A DNA stretch of 64,000 bases from Micropterix aruncella (taxonomy: Eukaryota; Arthropoda; Insecta; Lepidoptera; Micropterigidae). The stretch is from positions 16,636,995-16,700,994 of the forward strand of contig OX155965.1 of NCBI GenBank assembly GCA_944548615.1, written 5' to 3'. The position numbers and the translations under genes were made by a program. Under the pieces are notes generated by a model. That model had not been told where the DNA came from and ran no database searches. It worked only from the letters and a program-made list of their open reading frames with translations. Position 1 is the first letter of the stretch. Each line of letters opens with the position of its first letter. This document shows, one piece after another, positions 58,484-64,000 of the stretch.

Positions 58484-59115
58484 AATCGGCCCTGTTGCAG
58501 TTTGGCCACCAAGACCTATGTGTACAGGGTCGGTCAAACTCACAGGTCAACACCCATCCGGCGGCCTCCACCGAGAAGTGCGAGTCAGGATAGGACCCTC
58601 GTCTGTGGAACAGTTTTCCTTAGGAGTCAACCTTCGGTCGCTCCTGGAAGGTTTGCGCACCTTGCGGCAGCCGGGGGAGTCTGGAAACAGTACTGTCTCC
58701 TATAGAGCGAGTAGGTAATTGTTCACCTTATGAAAACTGCTCTTGAAACGACCAATCCGCTACCCGATACTGGGTGAACAGCCGGGCAAAGGATGCCGCG
58801 GTCCGCAATAGATACGGTAGGCACCGTATCACCGGTACAACAGGGAGAGGACCGCGCAAGCGACCTCGAAAATGTAACCATTCGGGAGTACGGAGTAATC
58901 TTGATGCAACTGGAAATAAGGGCGCAATGTCGGCCCGCTGGGTGATTAACCTGGTTATCTCGCGGTAAGGCGTTGGCTTCTTACGGGCGTGTTCCGTAAC
59001 TAGACAGTGGAATGTTTTCGTACCAGGTCTTCTACACTCACCTCAAGGGAGACGGAACGATAAAATATTTTTAAAACTTTCTGAGGTGACGGGTTCGCCC
59101 GTTGTAGTCAACAGC
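58484..59115 (+). mobile_element. Family A copy j (subtype 1)
   Basis: Sense strand plus, starting GGCCCTGTTGCAGTTTGGCC and ending with a perfect hairpin ACGGGTTCGCCCGTTGTAGTC at about 59088. It is slightly shorter than copies a, b and h. Confidence 0.8.
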
Positions 59116-59145
59116 TCTAATTGTATTATTACTCACATAATTTGA

Positions 59146-59472
59146 ATGAACAAATATAAATCAATGAATTTCATAGAAATGATTAACGGTATTTATTTGA
59201 CAGGGCCTGCAGTGAGCTCTCCGACTACTAAAGTAAAGGCGGCTTGTATAATGTGTATAGGATCTGGGCGGTCTATGCGTGACTCGGGCGACTATTCGCT
59301 GGAGTGCCGCGACAAGCGGCTATTTAATCCATTGAAGATAAGGTTAGCACGCGAGCACGGCAACGTTGCATTTCAAACGTGCGCAGCCTGTAAAGGGGAG
59401 GTTTTATTCCGTCGTGTGTCTGAAAAAAAAATGAAATTGTTGATTGCATCAAGTGCTTCGAGCAATACATAG
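59146..59472 (+). other. Unrecognised 108-codon frame with Cys pairs
   Basis: The frame is moderately GC-rich compared with its surroundings and contains ACIMCIGSG and TCAACKGEVLF, two C-x2-C pairs about 48 residues apart. That spacing is loosely like a zinc-binding N-terminal domain, but I cannot place it in a family. It could be a piece of a DNA transposon, a captured exon or chance. It starts right after family A copy j. Confidence 0.3.
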
Positions 59473-59609
59473 AGCAATGACCTTTCGGGGAAGCATTACA
59501 ACAATTGAGAATGGAGAATAATTCAGAATAAGCTAAAGGATAATTGTAAGCATAGTCCTGGAAAAGTAATAACATACATAGGTACAAAACTAATATGATG
59601 CTGATGACG

Positions 59610-59920
59610 ATGATGTCCTAGCTAGCCAAGAGGTTCCCAAAGTATCAGCAGCGGCATCCTACAGTGCAGGGTAGAAAGGTCAGGGGTGCTGCGAGACGCC
59701 TTTGATCTCTAAATCTAATTTAGATCCAAGCAAATAATAAATATGGTTGTGTCAAGACTTTCCCGGCAAGTCGCAAATGACTGATTTCATATGAATATTA
59801 ATTTCATAAATAAATTCGTCGCCCCGGATGACGCGGTTCGTTTCTCGGCTAAGAGTGGGGTTGGGCCAAGCACCAACAGATGGCATTAATAACAAAAGGT
59901 AACTAACTATCACTAAAGAT
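59610..59920 (-). repeat. Repeat family C, copy 2 (inverted)
   Basis: The inverse counterpart of 52680-52990, with GTCAAGACTTTCCCGGCAAG, TGATTTCATATGAATATTAA and CCAACAGATGGC in the expected order. Confidence 0.7.
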
Positions 59921-62248
59921 GCTTTCTGCATGAAACAATGGATCTGCTTCAAGTTTCTCTAAAGCCCATAATGCAAAAATTCTACACCATAAATGGACAT
60001 TTGGTTTTAATTCTTGATTCAACTAAATATTTTGAGCAGTACGTTTACGTTATTCACGGCTGGATTTTTAAATTCAATATATCACTACTTACAGACAAAT
60101 ACTATTATTTGACAGCAATTATAATATCAAATTACTGAGCTCTGTAGGTCGATAATGGTTGGAATAAATTTGAAGTAATAAGGATAAGAAATAGACTCAA
60201 TATTTTAAAAATAACTTTTCGCAATTTTATGCGTTCAAGAGTGAAAATACGAATACATGGCAACTTGTTCAGGCCTAGACTTGTATCAGATTTTGCAAAT
60301 CCTCTTTAAACCTAATCCGGAACCAATATTCAGCGGATTATAGTTGGATACCACAATGTTTGCTAGCAAATGCGTAAAGCAATATAATATTCAAGGCAAC
60401 ACCGTTTCGGCTTTTCAGTAGCCGGATACTAGTTAGCAAAACGTGATTATGCAATGATCCGACGGATTTGGAGACAACCGCCGCTTGTACGAGAAAATTG
60501 TAGTTTCTTGCGCGCGGAAGAGAGTGCAACATATCTATAATAATAATATGCAGATGTATACGTTATGACCTCGATAATCACTATTCAGATAAAGGGAAAA
60601 CTCATGTGTTCGAGGATCCAATGAAAGAATATTTATAAAGAAAAAAGGTGCTTACTTGCGCTTGGCAGGAATGTTCTTATAATATGAATTCGACAATAGC
60701 GGATGTTAGACATTATCCATAATACAAAATCACGAGTAAAACGACCTCCTACGTAAATGATTTACGGCATTTAAGCGTAAATCATTAGGTTTAAGATAAA
60801 TCATTAGGTTTTTTACAACGTAAGCGTTGTAAAAAACCTAAAACTAGCCAAAGACGAAAACATGATGCTCCCTGACTTCTAGACTCTTTTCACAAATTTG
60901 CACATTTCGGTGTGCCAAACAGTAATGAGAGACAACATGAAGGCTGAAAACTTACCAATCAGTTACGCTGACATGCTTAAACATTGCCTGACATCTTACT
61001 ATTTTCTATGGAGCGGCGATTATTATTAACAAATCGACGGAGTAAACATGGGATGTGTTAGCGATTAACCCTGTGTTAGCTAAATTTGGTATATTTTGAG
61101 GAGCTAGCCATTAAAACATCCGAAACCAGAGCAATATTTGGCTTCTGTTCTCGGAGTCGACGACACTTTCTTTATTTTGAAGGCTGATATAGAAACGGTG
61201 GAGGAATTCCAGAGGAATCCCTGGATATATTAAACTCTATACACTCTAAAATAAACTTCGCCTATTAAGTAGCAAAACGACGGCTCTAGCTTTATTGAAT
61301 GTCAAGTTTACGAAGAGTGACTACTCTCGGACAAACGGTGTATCGGTATCCCTCACATACGGACAGATATATGCATGTCAGCTCACACCATCAACTCTAC
61401 TATCTACACTCAGTGTAAACGTCGCTCGTGAATCGAGCACGCGACCTGTGTGCAACGCTGAGCATTTTCCACAGTAGATGGAACAAGTCCTTAGGAAAAA
61501 TGGATACGGAAAATAACAAGATACACGCACACGATCCAATATGTAAGAAACTCAGAAATTAAGCAGTCACGAGCATTCTTAACATACGTTAACGTACGGA
61601 TCGTATAAGAAAGCTGCTGAATAAGTTCGTCATGAAAGCGATCTTCAAGCCGGTCCAAGCAATAGCTTGGCCTCTGAGACCTGTAAAAGAAATATGTGAC
61701 CAACCCACTGCCACTCTTTGGCGAAGTTGAGTCTACTGAGCTGGATGCTTTTCCTCCACAATTTCGAAGGGTTGCATTTTAAATGGTCACCGGTGTCGGG
61801 TCAATATGGGCATTAAACCATGTTCATTCGGAGATGCTTCACAACTATCAAACAACCTGGCAATATTTAAAGAATCGAAAGAATCATATTTTGGAGAAAA
61901 AATATACCTACTTCGAAAACAGTAATAATTTATTTTAATTCCATCTTTACTTTCAAATTGAAAAGGCCTCAATGAATAAGGGCTGAGATATATTTCTATT
62001 ATTTTTTGGTAAAAATAGCCGCAATATGCATATGCCGCATAAAAACATTTAGGGGAGGCAATGGATACGGGGTGGATACGAGGTACAAAAGTTTACTCGA
62101 ACGGCTCGCTCCAATAAAGGCTATCTCAAATTCCGTAACGTGATTAGGCAATATTGATACCTGAATTGGCCTCAGCCGCTCAGCAAGCAGATACCTATGG
62201 AAGAGGAAGTTCCATCTCAAAATTGAAGTTTTGTATTATCGGCCAAGT
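59921..62248. other. No gene recognised; one perfect hairpin
   Basis: TAGGTTTTTTACAACG (60805-60820) and its exact complement (60825-60840) flank a 4-base loop; upstream, AAATGATTT/AAATCATT motifs repeat. No supportable gene in this 2.3 kb. Confidence 0.5.
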
Positions 62249-62434
62249 TTAAATTGAACTTAATAAAGTGAGCCAGTCGCGATCTAACGGTCCGGGAAGC
62301 CAATTTAATATCTCGCAACTTAGTCCGGGAGAAGGGTGATCTGATTTTAAGGCATCCGCATACCTCAGACTCTGCCACAGATAAGATGCATAACACGAGA
62401 CTAACAGATGCGTCATGTCTTTGACCGCAGCCAA
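62249..62434 (-). pseudogene. Possible LINE C-terminal fragment
   Basis: The minus-strand frame reads MTHLLVSCYASYLW and ends GPLDRDWLTLLSSI. The H-x4-C pattern recalls the zinc-finger tail of RNase H-type LINEs, but there is too little to be sure. Confidence 0.3.
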
Positions 62435-63339
62435 TACGATTTCATACAGAGCAAAAAAGGAGCTTTAGAACTATAACTTTTATTGGTATTACTATTGATA
62501 GATATTGAAATAGATTTACCTACTACGACATTTATTTGATATGCAACTGAAGGTGGAGATATCACTAAAGCTACTAATATATTATCTATCTATATCCTTT
62601 TGATTTGTGCTATTGCAGAATATTTCGGTGGGCACGAAGGAAGTATTTTTTGGCGAAAATACAAATATTTCCCCGAAAAGGGTGTATAATATGAATATTT
62701 TACAGCAACAGTAAATGTGTTCCCAGAAAAACCGAAAATTGTTATTATCAATAAGCATTTTGACTACATCGTCATTCTGACGTATGACGATATTATAACT
62801 ACAGAACTGTTTACGACTGAATAATAGATTTTGATATACATGTTAATAGAGTATCGAGGAATAAGAACCAGATCTTTATATTTATATATACTACTATGAA
62901 AATGAAGGATAAGAATATTTTATATTTGTTTAGTACGTGATGTGATCAAAAAATAATGTGAATTAATTGTCATAGCAGGAACGGCTAACGCTATATTCAT
63001 TTGATGTACAACGTCCGATAGCTTCACTTTTTGAGATAGTTAGTGTAAAGTTTCAATAAGTAGTGACATATCAGCCGGCTTCTGGACCCGGAAGAGTGAG
63101 GTCATGTTTTTCGTGTCTGTCGCCCAACATCTATTTAGAAAAATGTGGTTATATTAAGTTGCAAAATAGTGGCAACAAAGCTCATGAAATGCTAAAATCA
63201 GTGTAAGCGGATAATATAGTGAATCTCAGGACTGTTTAAAAATAATAGGAACAATTTAAAAGCGGAAATGAGTCGGTTGAAGACGAGCTACTCTCGGTAC
63301 GTTCTTTAACATCAAAGCATGCGAAAACGTGCAAATATT
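62435..63339. other. No gene recognised
   Basis: AT-rich DNA; its last part may be the 5' flank or N-terminal region of the mariner fossil. Confidence 0.5.
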
Positions 63340-64000
63340 GACAAAAATCGTTCGCTCAAACAGGAGATTGATAAATCGAGGGCTTACCGATGAAATGAGC
63401 ATCTCGGCATCTCGTATGTGTCCATGCAAAGCATTTTAACCGATGCTTTGCAAATGACAAGAGTAAGTGCGAAAATTTGTTCCCTGATTTTTGACTGGCG
63501 AACAGAAAATAAAATCGTGGATCATTTTGCACGGAATTGAAGGATCGTCTTGAAGCTGATTCGGTCTTAATAGCTAATATTATAACTGGAGCTGTAAGGT
63601 GGGTCTATGTACATGAATCTGATGAAAATGTAGAGTTCTTAATAGAAACCAAATGGCTCCCCTCGCCCTACGAAGGCATGTCAGTCGAAATCAAACGTGA
63701 AAAACATGCTCTTTATTTTTTTTAAATAGTGAAATCAGGTTTCTTTCCAAGCAGATAAACTATAAATTACGAAAATAACAAAATACTGAAACGTTTGTAA
63801 AACAAAGTAAAGAGAAAAATGCAAGAAAGTGGGCCTATAGCTTCCCCTTTCATCGCGACAACGCCCCGCGCCACACCTCGCTTCTGATCTGCGAATTTTT
63901 GGCCGAAAAATATTTCTGTCTGTCCACATTCACTTTACTTATATGATTTAGCTTCATGCAACCTTTGACTCTCCTCAAAAATAAAAACCGTCCTAAAAGG
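63340..64000 (+). pseudogene. Mariner transposase fossil, runs off window
   Basis: Plus-strand pieces in shifting frames match a mariner transposase in order: a RGLTDEM..SAS-like stretch (63375), KFVP..LTGEQK (63475), LIANIITGAVRWVYVHESDE (63568; the first catalytic block, where the usual ITGDES Asp is replaced), HRDNAPRHTSLLICEFLAEK (63853; second block, Asp kept) and FSFMQPLTLLKNK near the edge (from the FFLFPKLK region after the third catalytic Asp). Many stops and frameshifts make it inactive. It belongs to a different mariner lineage from the other copies here. Confidence 0.8.

Overview
This window looks like eukaryotic, insect and most likely lepidopteran, genomic DNA. It is AT-rich, has no operons, and holds only two short GC-rich host exons in a dense field of decayed transposable elements. 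The element types fit Lepidoptera: non-autonomous Helitrons with TCTATACTAATATTATAAAG-type 5' ends and GGGTCAGCTAG 3' ends, mariner/Tc1, hAT and piggyBac-like DNA elements, CR1/jockey-type LINEs whose ORF1 resembles the baculovirus FP protein family, and tRNA-derived SINEs. No species can be named from the sequence alone.

The host gene is on the minus strand. Two exons (49547-49635, then 12310-12496) have consensus splice sites and matching phase. Joined, they complete the second half of a LIM domain with exact zinc-ligand spacing. They are separated by an intron of 37,050 bp. Both outer splice sites also face introns, so the window appears to lie inside one large LIM-domain gene. The first half of the LIM domain and all other exons were not found here.

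Layout. 1-2750: a CR1-like LINE on the minus strand with intact ORF1, the endonuclease part of ORF2, and two 160-bp 5' tandem repeats; it is cut by an (AT)n tract at the window edge. 2750-12300: a giant (AT)n tract, a TIR element, LINE tails, a mariner, one LINE inserted in another with an exact 14-bp target duplication, and two copies of a ~667-bp retroposon called family A here. 12310-49635: the large intron, holding mariner elements (one split by a Helitron), Helitrons, MITEs, LINE pieces, G-rich repeats, a long fold-back element, several family A copies, a tRNA-derived SINE and an internally deleted hAT element with perfect 8-bp target duplications. 49636-64000: more family A copies (one holding a piggyBac-like MITE at TTAA), a third Helitron, LINE pieces, and a mariner fossil that reaches the window end.

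The most unusual component is family A. It has at least 11 copies, several with full length near 667 bp and target duplications of about 14 bp. It has no recognisable coding capacity or tRNA head. Most copies end 3' in a strong hairpin (ACGGG-YTCG-CCCGT, often a UUCG-type loop). I could not assign it to a named family. Nested insertions (SINE in family A, family A in family A, MITE in family A, Helitron in mariner, LINE in LINE) give a relative history of the locus.
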